DNA of 64,000 nt from Oceanirhabdus sp942490885 (GTDB taxonomy: Bacteria > Bacillota > Clostridia > Clostridiales > Clostridiaceae): NCBI GenBank assembly GCA_942490885.1, contig CALNYT010000002.1:2418001-2482000 (forward strand), given 5' to 3'. Shown here one piece after another: positions 25,140-33,149 of the stretch (within the stretch, counting starts at the first letter, position 1; every line of letters begins with the position of its first letter). A program made the position numbers and the translations under genes. The notes under the pieces are model-generated. The model had not been told where the DNA came from. It ran no database searches and worked only from the letters and a program-made list of their open reading frames with translations.

Positions 25140-26474
25140 ATGAAAGATATAAAAGTTGGTTTAATAAATTTAGGGTGCGATAAAAATAGGATTGATTCAG
25201 AGATAATGTTAGGCAGAATAAGCAAGGAACTTTTTCTTACAAATAATATAGAAGAAGCTCATGTTCTAATAATTAACACATGTGGGTTCATTGAAGCGTC
25301 AAAACAGGAATCTATAAATACGATTCTTGAAATGGCTAACTACAAAGAAGATAATTGCAAAGTGTTAATAGCAACAGGTTGCTTAACACAGAGATATGGT
25401 GAAGAACTCTTAGAGTTAATGCCTGAGCTAGATGCAATTCTTGGAGTTAACGACTATGATAAGATTCTAGAGGTTATTGAAAAATCCTTTACAACTAATG
25501 AAAAGATAGTTCTATGTAACACTGATTTCGAAGGAGTAAATGAAGGAGATAGAATCATTACAACAGGTTCACATTCGGCATATTTAAGAATTGCAGAAGG
25601 GTGCGATAATAAATGTGCATATTGTGCTATTCCAGGGATTAGAGGGAAGTATAGAAGCCGAACTAAAGAAAGTATTATTGAAGAAGCGAAGAGTCTATCA
25701 AAACAAGGCGTTAAAGAAATTATATTAGTAGCTCAAGATACTACATGCTATGGGAAAGATATCTATGGTAAGAAAGTATTACATGAGTTAGTAAGGGAGC
25801 TAAGTTTAGTAGATGGGATTGAATGGATAAGAATACTATATTGCTATGCAGAAGAGATAACTGATGAACTTATAAAAGAGATTAAAGAGAATGAAAAAGT
25901 ATGTAAATATTTAGATATTCCTATGCAGCATATCAGTGATAATATTCTTAAAAAAATGAGAAGAAGAGGTAGAAGAGCACAAATAGAAAGTAATATTAGG
26001 AAACTAAGAAGTGAAATTCCAAATATTAACTTAAGAACTACCTTTATTGTTGGATTCCCAGGGGAAACAGATGAAGATTTCACAGAATTATATGAGTTCA
26101 TCAAAGAGATAAAATTTGATAAAATGGGTGTATTTAAATTTTCAAAAGAAGAAGGAACAGAAGCATATAATATGGAAGATCAGATTGATGAAGATATTAA
26201 AATTGAAAGAGAAGAAAAATTAATGCTTCTACAACAAGGTATTTCATATGAAAAGAATCAATCATTAATTGGAAAAACGTTTAAGGTAATAGTTGATAAT
26301 TTCGATGGAGAAGTGTTTGTAGGTAGAAACTTTGGAATGGCACCTGAAGTTGATGGAGATGTTATCATAAGCTGTGAAGAAGAATTGACTCTTGGAAGTT
26401 TTATAAACGTCAAAATCACTGGTGCGATGGAATATGATCTAGTTGGGGTGATTGTTAATGAATCTTGCGAATAA
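25140..26474 (+). CDS. rimO: Ribosomal protein S12 methylthiotransferase RimO
   Basis: RimO is a radical-SAM enzyme that adds a methylthio group to an Asp of ribosomal protein S12. The N-terminal UPF0004 domain holds the auxiliary cluster cysteines (LGCDKNR, NTCGFIE, ATGCLTQRY). The radical-SAM triad is in EGCDNKCAYCAIP near 155-165, followed by IRGKYRSR. A C-terminal TRAM domain ends the protein (444 residues). RimO is preferred to MiaB because of LGCDKNRIDSE near the start and IPGIRGKYRSR. The start has CGGAGGAA upstream. The 3' end overlaps pgsA by 17 bases. Confidence 0.94.
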   Translation: MKDIKVGLINLGCDKNRIDSEIMLGRISKELFLTNNIEEAHVLIINTCGFIEASKQESINTILEMANYKEDNCKVLIATGCLTQRYGEELLELMPELDAILGVNDYDKILEVIEKSFTTNEKIVLCNTDFEGVNEGDRIITTGSHSAYLRIAEGCDNKCAYCAIPGIRGKYRSRTKESIIEEAKSLSKQGVKEIILVAQDTTCYGKDIYGKKVLHELVRELSLVDGIEWIRILYCYAEEITDELIKEIKENEKVCKYLDIPMQHISDNILKKMRRRGRRAQIESNIRKLRSEIPNINLRTTFIVGFPGETDEDFTELYEFIKEIKFDKMGVFKFSKEEGTEAYNMEDQIDEDIKIEREEKLMLLQQGISYEKNQSLIGKTFKVIVDNFDGEVFVGRNFGMAPEVDGDVIISCEEELTLGSFINVKITGAMEYDLVGVIVNESCE

Positions 26475-27000
26475 ACTTACAATGTTAAGAATAATAATGG
26501 TACCATTTTTTCTGGTTTTTATTTCAATTGAAAGTATCCCTTACGGTGTACAAATTGCGACAGGTATATTTATAATAGCTGCATTAACAGATAAATTAGA
26601 TGGATACATAGCAAGATCAAGAAATATGATAACTGATTTTGGAAAGTTTATGGATCCACTTGCAGATAAACTACTAGTTACAGCAGCACTAATAGCATTA
26701 ACTTATATGAGAATTGTACCAGCGTGGATAGTTATAGTAATAATCTCAAGAGAATTTGCAGTATCAGGTTTAAGAACTCTTGCAGCAAATAAGGGGATAG
26801 TTATTGCTGCGAGTTGGTGGGGAAAAATTAAAACGGTAATACAATTCGTGGCAATAATATTAGCATTAGTTAATATTATCATGGACAATGCAGTACTTGC
26901 GAATATAACTTCTGTTGCTATGTATGCAGCCGCAATCATAACAATAATATCAGGTTGGGATTACTTTGCAAAAAATAGTAATGTTATAGCTTCAAAGTGA
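26458..27000 (+). CDS. pgsA: CDP-diacylglycerol-glycerol-3-phosphate 3-phosphatidyltransferase
   Basis: PgsA makes phosphatidylglycerol-phosphate in the membrane. The full CDP-alcohol phosphotransferase signature D-x2-DG-x2-AR-x8-G-x3-D-x3-D is present in DKLDGYIARSR...GKFMDPLADKLL near 41-66. At least four hydrophobic helices surround it in a protein of 180 residues. A TTG at 26452 opens the frame, but GGGGTGATT makes the ATG at 26458 the natural start, overlapping rimO. In many Firmicutes cinA and recA follow. Here cinA is missing and a non-coding element lies before recA. Confidence 0.94.
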   Translation: MNLANKLTMLRIIMVPFFLVFISIESIPYGVQIATGIFIIAALTDKLDGYIARSRNMITDFGKFMDPLADKLLVTAALIALTYMRIVPAWIVIVIISREFAVSGLRTLAANKGIVIAASWWGKIKTVIQFVAIILALVNIIMDNAVLANITSVAMYAAAIITIISGWDYFAKNSNVIASK

Positions 27001-27009
27001 TGAACTGTT

Positions 27010-27345
27010 AGTGGGGAGTTTAAGTTTCTATTGCGTAATAGAGAAACTTTGCGAAGCAAATTCAAAGAAAAAAGAACAGAGAACAAAGAACAAATGTGGA
27101 GGATTTTTTTCCTTTCGTCAGAAAATCTTTATTATAAGAAATAATAAATAATAAATGGTGATAGTTTTTAGAGTTGAAAGCTATTGATAGTATGAAAGAT
27201 TTAATAATAGAAGAAATATTTATTGTCTATGGAAATAAACAATATAATTTTTTCTGACCATCAGGAAGAAAAATAACCATATTTGTTCTCTGTTCTTTAT
27301 TATTTGTTCTTTGCTCCTGCGGCGCAATAGTTTCTTATTATGTAT
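27010..27345 (+). repeat. Non-coding element C with inverted heptamer arrays
   Basis: This occupies most of the 548-base gap between pgsA and recA. Three tandem heptamers AGAACAG, AGAACAA, AGAACAA lie at 27073-27093. Inverted counterparts (rc ACAAATA, ATAAAGA, ACAGAGA, ACAAAT) lie at 27281-27313. Outer flanks are also roughly inverted: TAAGTTTCTATTGCG at 27021-27035 against the complement of CGCAATAGTTTCTTA at 27324-27338. The interior is AT-rich with no credible open frame. The design resembles elements A and B, but the core sequence is different. Confidence 0.6.
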
Positions 27346-27405
27346 AAAGTAAACTGAAGTAAATTAAGTAGGTATAAAACAACAGAAACGGTCAATATTA
27401 AAAAA

Positions 27406-27435
27406 TAGCTCCTAAATTTTAGGGGCTATAGATTT
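27406..27435 (+). terminator. Terminator-like hairpin before the recA promoter
   Basis: TAGCTCCTAAA pairs with TTTAGGGGCTA (one G-U pair), followed by TAGATTTTATT. It would insulate recA from upstream transcription. Confidence 0.55.
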
Positions 27436-27466
27436 TATTGGTTGTGGGAACTTTTGTAATAAACAG

Positions 27467-27495
27467 TTGACTAATAAAAATTAATAAGGTATAAT
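27467..27495 (+). promoter_or_regulatory. Promoter of recA
   Basis: TTGACT and TATAAT boxes with an exact 17-base spacer. The LexA box starts eight bases downstream of the -10 box. Confidence 0.85.
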
Positions 27496-27502
27496 TGTTT
27501 GT

Positions 27503-27516
27503 AGAACGAATGTTCG
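27503..27516. promoter_or_regulatory. LexA (SOS) box upstream of recA
   Basis: GAACGAATGTTCG fits the Gram-positive LexA/DinR consensus CGAACnnnnGTTCG except for the first base (A). Its place just after the -10 box is typical of LexA-repressed recA promoters. Confidence 0.85.
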
Positions 27517-27548
27517 ATGCAATGGAGGTGAACCCATAGGGGAGTATT

Positions 27549-28604
27549 ATGAATAGTGAAAAATTAAAAGCAATCGAATCAGCGATGGGACAGATAGAGA
27601 AGCAATTTGGTAAAGGTTCAATAATGAAACTAGGGGAGAAAAAAGCGGTTAATATAGGCGCAATCTCAACTGGAAGTTTAAGTTTAGATATAGCACTTGG
27701 TATAGGTGGCGTTCCAAAAGGAAGAATAATTGAAATTTATGGGCCAGAAAGTTCAGGTAAAACAACTGTAGCGCTTCATATAATAGCTGAAGCACAAAAA
27801 TCAGGTGGAGCAGTAGCATTTGTAGATGCAGAGCATGCATTAGATCCTGTCTATGCAGGAAATTTAGGCGTTGATGTAGATAATCTTATAGTATCTCAAC
27901 CAGATACTGGAGAGCAAGCACTTGAAATTACAGAGGCGCTTGTAAGAAGTGGAGCAATCGATGTAATAGTTGTTGACTCAGTTGCTGCTTTAGTACCTAA
28001 AGCAGAGATAGAAGGAGAAATGGGAGCTTCTCATGTTGGACTTCAAGCGAGACTTATGTCACAAGCGCTTAGAAAATTAGCAGGAAGTATTAGTAAAACT
28101 AATACAGTAGCGATATTTATTAACCAACTTAGAGAAAAGGTTGGAGTTATGTTTGGAAATCCAGAAACAACTCCAGGTGGAAGAGCCTTAAAATTTTACT
28201 CATCTGTTAGATTAGATGTAAGAAGAAGTGACACAATAAAACAAGGTGACGAATTTAAAGGTAATAGAACAAAAGTTAAGGTTATTAAAAATAAAGTTGC
28301 ACCTCCTTTTAAAACTGCAGAATTCGATATTATGTATGGTTTAGGAATTTCCAAAGAAGGAAATCTAGTTGATGTAGGGGTACAAGAAGAAATAATCCAA
28401 AAGAGTGGGGCATGGTTCGCCTATGGTGACGTGCGATTAGGCCAAGGAAGAGAGAATGCAAAAAGTTTCTTAGCTGAAAACATAGACATTGCTATGGAAA
28501 TTGAAAGTAAGATCAGGGCGAAATACAATCTTTCAGTTTCAGAAGTGAATATAGAAAAGCAAGAAGATAAAAAAGATAAAAAAGAAGAAAAAAAAGAGAA
28601 ATAA
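27549..28604 (+). CDS. recA: Recombinase RecA
   Basis: RecA forms ATP-dependent filaments on single-stranded DNA for homologous recombination and triggers LexA cleavage. Walker A GPESSGKT is at residues 65-72. VIVVDSVAALVPKAEIEGEMG is the Walker B region. FINQLREKVGVMFGNPETTPGG carries the L2 DNA-binding loop area. The 351-residue protein ends in a Lys/Glu/Asp-rich tail (EKQEDKKDKKEEKK). A LexA box and sigma-A promoter lie upstream, and a terminator follows. Confidence 0.98.
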   Translation: MNSEKLKAIESAMGQIEKQFGKGSIMKLGEKKAVNIGAISTGSLSLDIALGIGGVPKGRIIEIYGPESSGKTTVALHIIAEAQKSGGAVAFVDAEHALDPVYAGNLGVDVDNLIVSQPDTGEQALEITEALVRSGAIDVIVVDSVAALVPKAEIEGEMGASHVGLQARLMSQALRKLAGSISKTNTVAIFINQLREKVGVMFGNPETTPGGRALKFYSSVRLDVRRSDTIKQGDEFKGNRTKVKVIKNKVAPPFKTAEFDIMYGLGISKEGNLVDVGVQEEIIQKSGAWFAYGDVRLGQGRENAKSFLAENIDIAMEIESKIRAKYNLSVSEVNIEKQEDKKDKKEEKKEK

Positions 28605-28608
28605 AAAA

Positions 28609-28652
28609 AATCGCAGTATGGTACAATTGCCTACTGCGATTACTAATTTTAA
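28609..28652 (+). terminator. Intrinsic terminator after recA
   Basis: AATCGCAGTA pairs with TACTGCGATT around a 13-base interior, followed by ACTAATTTT. It starts five bases after the recA stop. Confidence 0.8.
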
Positions 28653-28746
28653 GGAAAAGGATTGTTTAAATCTGCTTTTAAAATAGAGATAAAAACTTTG
28701 CAAAAAATCAATATTAAACTTTCACTTTTAGAAATATTGACATCAC

Positions 28747-28775
28747 TTGACATAAAAGAAAAAGTAATATAAAAT
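28747..28775 (+). promoter_or_regulatory. Promoter for rny
   Basis: TTGACA and TAAAAT boxes separated by 17 bases, about 90 bases upstream of the rny start. A second TTGACA lies 10 bases further upstream. Confidence 0.65.
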
Positions 28776-28867
28776 AAATACAAATGCATAATAAAAAAGT
28801 TGCCAATTTTTAAAACACCTTTTAACTTAAAAATAAATTGACATTAATATCTAGGGAGGTGTTTATT

Positions 28868-30415
28868 ATGCCGTATGTAATAATAGCAATAGTTCTACTT
28901 CTACTAATCGCTATTTTCATTGGTTTTAGAAGCTTTATATATTATCAGAAGAATAAATCAATTGCTAATATAGCAAAGTCTGAAGAAAAAGCTAAAGAAA
29001 TCGTAGAGAATGCAAAAAAAGAGGCAGAATCTCAAAAAAAGGAATCAATAATTGAAGCAAAAGAAGAGGTTCACAAACTTAGAAATGATTTGGAAAAAGA
29101 GTCTAGGGAGAGAAGAAATGAACTCCAAAGGCTTGAAAGAAGAGTTATTCAAAGAGAAGAAGTATTAGACAAGAAAAGCGATTCCCTTGAAAAGAAAGAA
29201 GAAACACTAATTAAAAAAAGTGAAAATCTTATCAATCTTGAAAAAGAAGTTGGAATTCTTGTTGATAAACAAAGAGAAGAACTTGAAAAAATATCAGGTT
29301 TAACTAGTGAAGAAGCAAAAGATGTTCTTTTAAGTGATATTGAAAAAGAAGTTAAACATGATGCTGCTATGATGATTAAAGAAATTGAAACAAAAGCTAA
29401 AGAAGAAGCTGATAAAAAGGCTAGAGAAATTATTACCTGTGCTATACAAAGATGTGCAGCTGATCATGTAGCTGAATCAACTGTAAACGTGGTTGCACTT
29501 CCTAATGATGAAATGAAGGGAAGAATCATAGGAAGAGAAGGAAGAAACATTAGAACATTAGAAACATTAACAGGAATTGACTTGATTATTGATGATACTC
29601 CGGAAGCGGTTATTATTTCTGGATTTGATCCGATAAGAAGAGAAGTTGCCAAAATAGCCCTTGAGAAGTTGATAGCAGATGGAAGAATTCATCCAGCTAG
29701 AATAGAAGAAATGGTAGACAAAGCACAAAAAGAAATTGAATTAGTCATTAAAGAAGAAGGCGAACAAGCAACTTTTGAAACTGGCGTTCATGGATTACAT
29801 TTAGAATTAGTAAAATTATTAGGAAGATTAAAATTCAGAACTAGTTATGGACAGAATGTATTAAAACATTCAATTGAAGTAGCATATTTAGCTTCAATCA
29901 TGGCATCTGAATTAGGTATTGATCCGACTATTGCAAAGAGAGCTGGATTACTTCATGATATCGGTAAAGCAATAGATCATGAAATGGAAGGACCACATGC
30001 ATTATTGGGAGCAGAGATTGCTAAGAAATTTAAGGAATCTCCAGCTGTAGTAAATGCTATTGGAGCTCACCATGGTGATTTAGAACAAACTTCTATAGAA
30101 GCTGTACTGGTTCAAGCGGCTGATGCAATTTCAGCAGCAAGACCAGGTGCGAGAAGAGAGACTTTAGAAGCTTATATCAAGCGTTTAGAGAAACTTGAAG
30201 AAATAGCAAATTCATTTGAAGGTGTAGATAAATCATTTGCTATACAAGCAGGAAGAGAAGTTAGAATAATGGTTAAGCCAGAAGAAGTTGATGATTTAGG
30301 ATCTGTTGAAATGGCTAGAAGCATTATTAAAAGAATAGAAGATGAGATTGAATATCCAGGACAAATAAAAGTTAATGTAATTAGAGAAACAAGAGCAGTT
30401 GAATACGCTAAATAA
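28868..30415 (+). CDS. rny: Ribonuclease Y
   Basis: RNase Y is the membrane-anchored endoribonuclease that starts mRNA decay in Firmicutes. The 515-residue protein has one N-terminal membrane helix (about 3-25), a long coiled coil rich in Glu and Lys (about 35-190), a KH domain (DEMKGRIIGREGRNIRTLETLTG near 210) and an HD domain with LLHDIGKAIDHEMEGPHALLGAE near 355. GGGAGGTG at 28855-28862 chooses ATG 28868 over the ATG 30 bases upstream. recA-rny is a conserved order. spoVS, common downstream in spore formers, is not present here. Confidence 0.96.
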   Translation: MPYVIIAIVLLLLIAIFIGFRSFIYYQKNKSIANIAKSEEKAKEIVENAKKEAESQKKESIIEAKEEVHKLRNDLEKESRERRNELQRLERRVIQREEVLDKKSDSLEKKEETLIKKSENLINLEKEVGILVDKQREELEKISGLTSEEAKDVLLSDIEKEVKHDAAMMIKEIETKAKEEADKKAREIITCAIQRCAADHVAESTVNVVALPNDEMKGRIIGREGRNIRTLETLTGIDLIIDDTPEAVIISGFDPIRREVAKIALEKLIADGRIHPARIEEMVDKAQKEIELVIKEEGEQATFETGVHGLHLELVKLLGRLKFRTSYGQNVLKHSIEVAYLASIMASELGIDPTIAKRAGLLHDIGKAIDHEMEGPHALLGAEIAKKFKESPAVVNAIGAHHGDLEQTSIEAVLVQAADAISAARPGARRETLEAYIKRLEKLEEIANSFEGVDKSFAIQAGREVRIMVKPEEVDDLGSVEMARSIIKRIEDEIEYPGQIKVNVIRETRAVEYAK

Positions 30416-30442
30416 TCCTCTTATAATAAGAGGATTTTTTTA
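30414..30442 (+). terminator. Intrinsic terminator after rny
   Basis: Perfect stem AATCCTCTTA / TAAGAGGATT with a short loop and a run of T residues, overlapping the rny stop. Confidence 0.9.
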
Positions 30443-30570
30443 TTGCCGTAATATACTTTTATATAAGAATTTAATTGGAAGAGATCCAAAAAAATTCATA
30501 CTATAGGTGAATTAGTATCACAAAAAATGAAATTTATCCATCATTTTGAATGTAACTTTACAAGATTTTA

Positions 30571-30599
30571 TTTACAATGGATGAAGGAAGTGTTATAGT
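30571..30599 (+). promoter_or_regulatory. Promoter for the aminotransferase gene
   Basis: TTTACA and TATAGT boxes with a 17-base spacer, 43 bases before the start codon. Confidence 0.55.
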
Positions 30600-30641
30600 A
30601 ATATCATAAAAAGAAAAAATAAGTAAAAGGGGAATATACAT

Positions 30642-31835
30642 ATGGAACTTTCAAGTAAAGCTAAAAAAATATCTCCATCATTAACCTTGGCGATAACTGC
30701 AAAAGCAAAAGAGTTAAAAGCTAAGGGTGTGGACATAGTAAGTTTTGGAGCTGGAGAACCAGATTTTGATACACCTCAGAATATACAAGAAGCTGGTATT
30801 AAGGCAATTAAAGCAGGGTTAACAAGATACACTGCAGTTGCAGGTATTGTTGAGTTGAAAACAGCTATTACTGAAAAATTTCAGAAGGATAATAATCTTA
30901 CATATAAACAATCACAGATAATTGTTTCAACTGGAGCAAAGCAGAGCCTAGCTAATGCGTTCCAAGCTGTTTTAAATCCTGGAGATGAAGTTATAATTCC
31001 AGGAGCTTATTGGGTAAGTTATCCAGAGTTGATTCAATTAGCAGATGGAGTACCTGTAATAGTTGAAACGAAGGAAGAAAATGAATTTAAATATGATTTT
31101 AATGAATTAAAAGCAGCAATTAATGATAAAACAAAAGCTATTCTTGTGAATAGTCCAAATAATCCAACAGGTACTGTGTATGGTAAAGAAGATTTAGAAA
31201 AGATTGCAGAGCTTGCTAAAGAGCATGATTTAGTTATTATTTCAGACGAAATATATGAAAAGCTTCTATATGGAGAAGAAAAACATATTAGCATTGCAAG
31301 TCTTAGTCAAGATGCATATAACAGAACAATAGTTATAAACGGAGTATCAAAAGCTTATGCTATGACTGGGTGGAGAATTGGTTATGCAGCTGCTAGTGAA
31401 GAAATAACTAAGTTAATGACCAGTATTCAGAGTCATATAACATCTAATCCAAATTCAGTTGCACAATATGCTGCTTTAGAAGCATTAACTGGAGACCAAA
31501 GTGATGTAGCTAATATGGTTAAGGCTTTTGAGAAAAGAAGAGACTTTATGGTTGAAAAAGTGAATGAGATTGAACATGTTTCATGTATTAAACCCAAAGG
31601 TGCATTCTATGTTATGGTTAATATTAGTGAGACATTTGGTAAATCTATAAATGGAAAAGTGATAAATACTTCAATGGAGTTCGCAGAAGCGATACTTGAT
31701 GATGAAAAAGTCGCTGTTATTCCTGGAATAGCATTTGGTATGGAAGGATATATCAGATTATCATATGCAACTTCTATGGAACTTATAAAAGAAGGATTAA
31801 AAAGACTTGAAAACTTCATAAAAAAAATGCAATAA
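30642..31835 (+). CDS. Class I PLP-dependent aminotransferase, aspartate aminotransferase type
   Basis: This transfers amino groups between aspartate (or a similar amino acid) and 2-oxoglutarate. It is a fold-type I PLP enzyme of 397 residues. Conserved parts: SFGAGEPDFDTPQNI near 34-48, SPNNPTGTVYG near 170, SDEIYEKLLYG near 200, and the PLP-lysine in SKAYAMTGWRIGYA near 237. The C-terminal Arg-containing GYIRLSYATS binds the substrate carboxylate. The N-terminal pattern is that of the Bacillus AspB subgroup, but exact substrate cannot be settled by reading. It has its own promoter and terminator. Confidence 0.9.
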   Translation: MELSSKAKKISPSLTLAITAKAKELKAKGVDIVSFGAGEPDFDTPQNIQEAGIKAIKAGLTRYTAVAGIVELKTAITEKFQKDNNLTYKQSQIIVSTGAKQSLANAFQAVLNPGDEVIIPGAYWVSYPELIQLADGVPVIVETKEENEFKYDFNELKAAINDKTKAILVNSPNNPTGTVYGKEDLEKIAELAKEHDLVIISDEIYEKLLYGEEKHISIASLSQDAYNRTIVINGVSKAYAMTGWRIGYAAASEEITKLMTSIQSHITSNPNSVAQYAALEALTGDQSDVANMVKAFEKRRDFMVEKVNEIEHVSCIKPKGAFYVMVNISETFGKSINGKVINTSMEFAEAILDDEKVAVIPGIAFGMEGYIRLSYATSMELIKEGLKRLENFIKKMQ

Positions 31836-31848
31836 TATAAGTATAAAG

Positions 31849-31880
31849 TAAACAACTTCAATTGAAGTTGTTTATTTTTT
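31849..31880 (+). terminator. Intrinsic terminator after the aminotransferase
   Basis: Palindrome TAAACAACTTCA / TGAAGTTGTTTA followed by TTTTTTAC. Confidence 0.9.
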
Positions 31881-31986
31881 ACTCTATAGAAATTATTAAT
31901 CATAAATGTGTGAATCATTTATTGATTAAAGGTATATTGAATATAGATTGTGTTCTTGTACCATATAACTAAAAGGAGATATTGAT

Positions 31987-32961
31987 GTGACTGAATCATT
32001 GATAAAAACGGGTGGAAATATTGTAAAATTCAACAAACATTTTATTGAGCATTTTCTTGAAATTAAAAGAAGAAATAGTGAATATACATCAATAAGTTAT
32101 GAAAGAGATATAAAAGACTTTTTTAATGTGGAAGTAATAACAGAAATCACTCTTGAAGATATAATAAATGTTAATATTTTTGATGTAGAAGCATATATGT
32201 TGGATTTACACAATGAAGGTAAATCTTCAGCAACAATTAATAGAAAAATATCTGCATTAAGTTCTCTTTATAAATGGTTATTAAAATACCAAGATAATCG
32301 AACTGGCGTGTCAATTATTAAATATAATCCTTTTGGCAGCTTAAAGGATGAGAAGCCAAAGGTTAATAATAAAGAAACGGAATTTTTAACATTGGAAGAG
32401 AGCAAAATGTTAATTGACTCAATTGATGATAGCACTATATTAGGAATGAGAAATAAGGCAATATTATCACTGGCAATAACAACTGCTTTGAGAAAATCAG
32501 AAATAATTAATATTAAGTTTAAAGATATAAAAAAAATTCATGGATATGATGTAATACAAGTTGTAAGAAAAGGTAATAAAAAAGATATTGTAAAAATCCA
32601 AGCTAATGTATTGAAATTGATTAATACATATATTAATAGTACTAATAGAAGTTTTGAGAATAATGAGAATGAATATATATTTATAGGGCACTCAAGAAAC
32701 GGAAATAATAAAGTAAAACTAGATGCTAGTACTCTTAATTACATGATAAAGAAATGTTGTGAAAGAGCTGGAATTAATAAAAAAATTAAGGTGCACTCCA
32801 CAAGGCATACAGCAATAACGCTTGCAATAACATCAGGGGCGTCAATAGAAAAAGTTAGAGATTTTGCAGCTCATAAAAATATTGCAACTACAAATAGATA
32901 TGTTCACTCAATAGATAAGCTAAAGGATAATGCTGGAGATCTAATTGATATTTTTGATTAG
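31987..32961 (+). CDS. Tyrosine-type site-specific recombinase (Xer/phage integrase family)
   Basis: This is a 324-residue DNA-cutting recombinase with an N-terminal SAM-like core-binding domain (about 12-100) and a complete catalytic domain. Catalytic residues are visible: Arg in TTALRKSEIINIKF near 168, the HxxR of VHSTRHTAITLA near 272, the His of DFAAHKNIATT near 295 and the Tyr nucleophile in NRYVHS near 304. The start is GTG after AAAAGGAGAT. It stands alone between two terminators, without excisionase, phage genes or obvious att repeats, so it could be a Xer-like housekeeping enzyme or a leftover of a mobile element. Its job is not clear from context. Confidence 0.88.
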   Translation: MTESLIKTGGNIVKFNKHFIEHFLEIKRRNSEYTSISYERDIKDFFNVEVITEITLEDIINVNIFDVEAYMLDLHNEGKSSATINRKISALSSLYKWLLKYQDNRTGVSIIKYNPFGSLKDEKPKVNNKETEFLTLEESKMLIDSIDDSTILGMRNKAILSLAITTALRKSEIINIKFKDIKKIHGYDVIQVVRKGNKKDIVKIQANVLKLINTYINSTNRSFENNENEYIFIGHSRNGNNKVKLDASTLNYMIKKCCERAGINKKIKVHSTRHTAITLAITSGASIEKVRDFAAHKNIATTNRYVHSIDKLKDNAGDLIDIFD

Positions 32962-32975
32962 ATACTTTATATTCC

Positions 32976-33013
32976 AATAGAGGGGAAGTTTTAAAATAAA
33001 CTTCCCCTCTATT
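32976..33013 (+). terminator. Strong intrinsic terminator after the tyrosine recombinase
   Basis: Perfect 16-base-pair stem AATAGAGGGGAAGTTT / AAACTTCCCCTCTATT, six-base loop, then TAATTATA. Confidence 0.85.
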
Positions 33014-33149
33014 TAATTATACCACAAAACCTACATAAATTATAGACTTACAATTTATGGCTATATGTTATATCATAGTAACTGTCTCTTTAAAATGGAG
33101 GTAGAGATAAGTGAATAAGAACTTATTATCTGAAAATGGAGGGATTATC

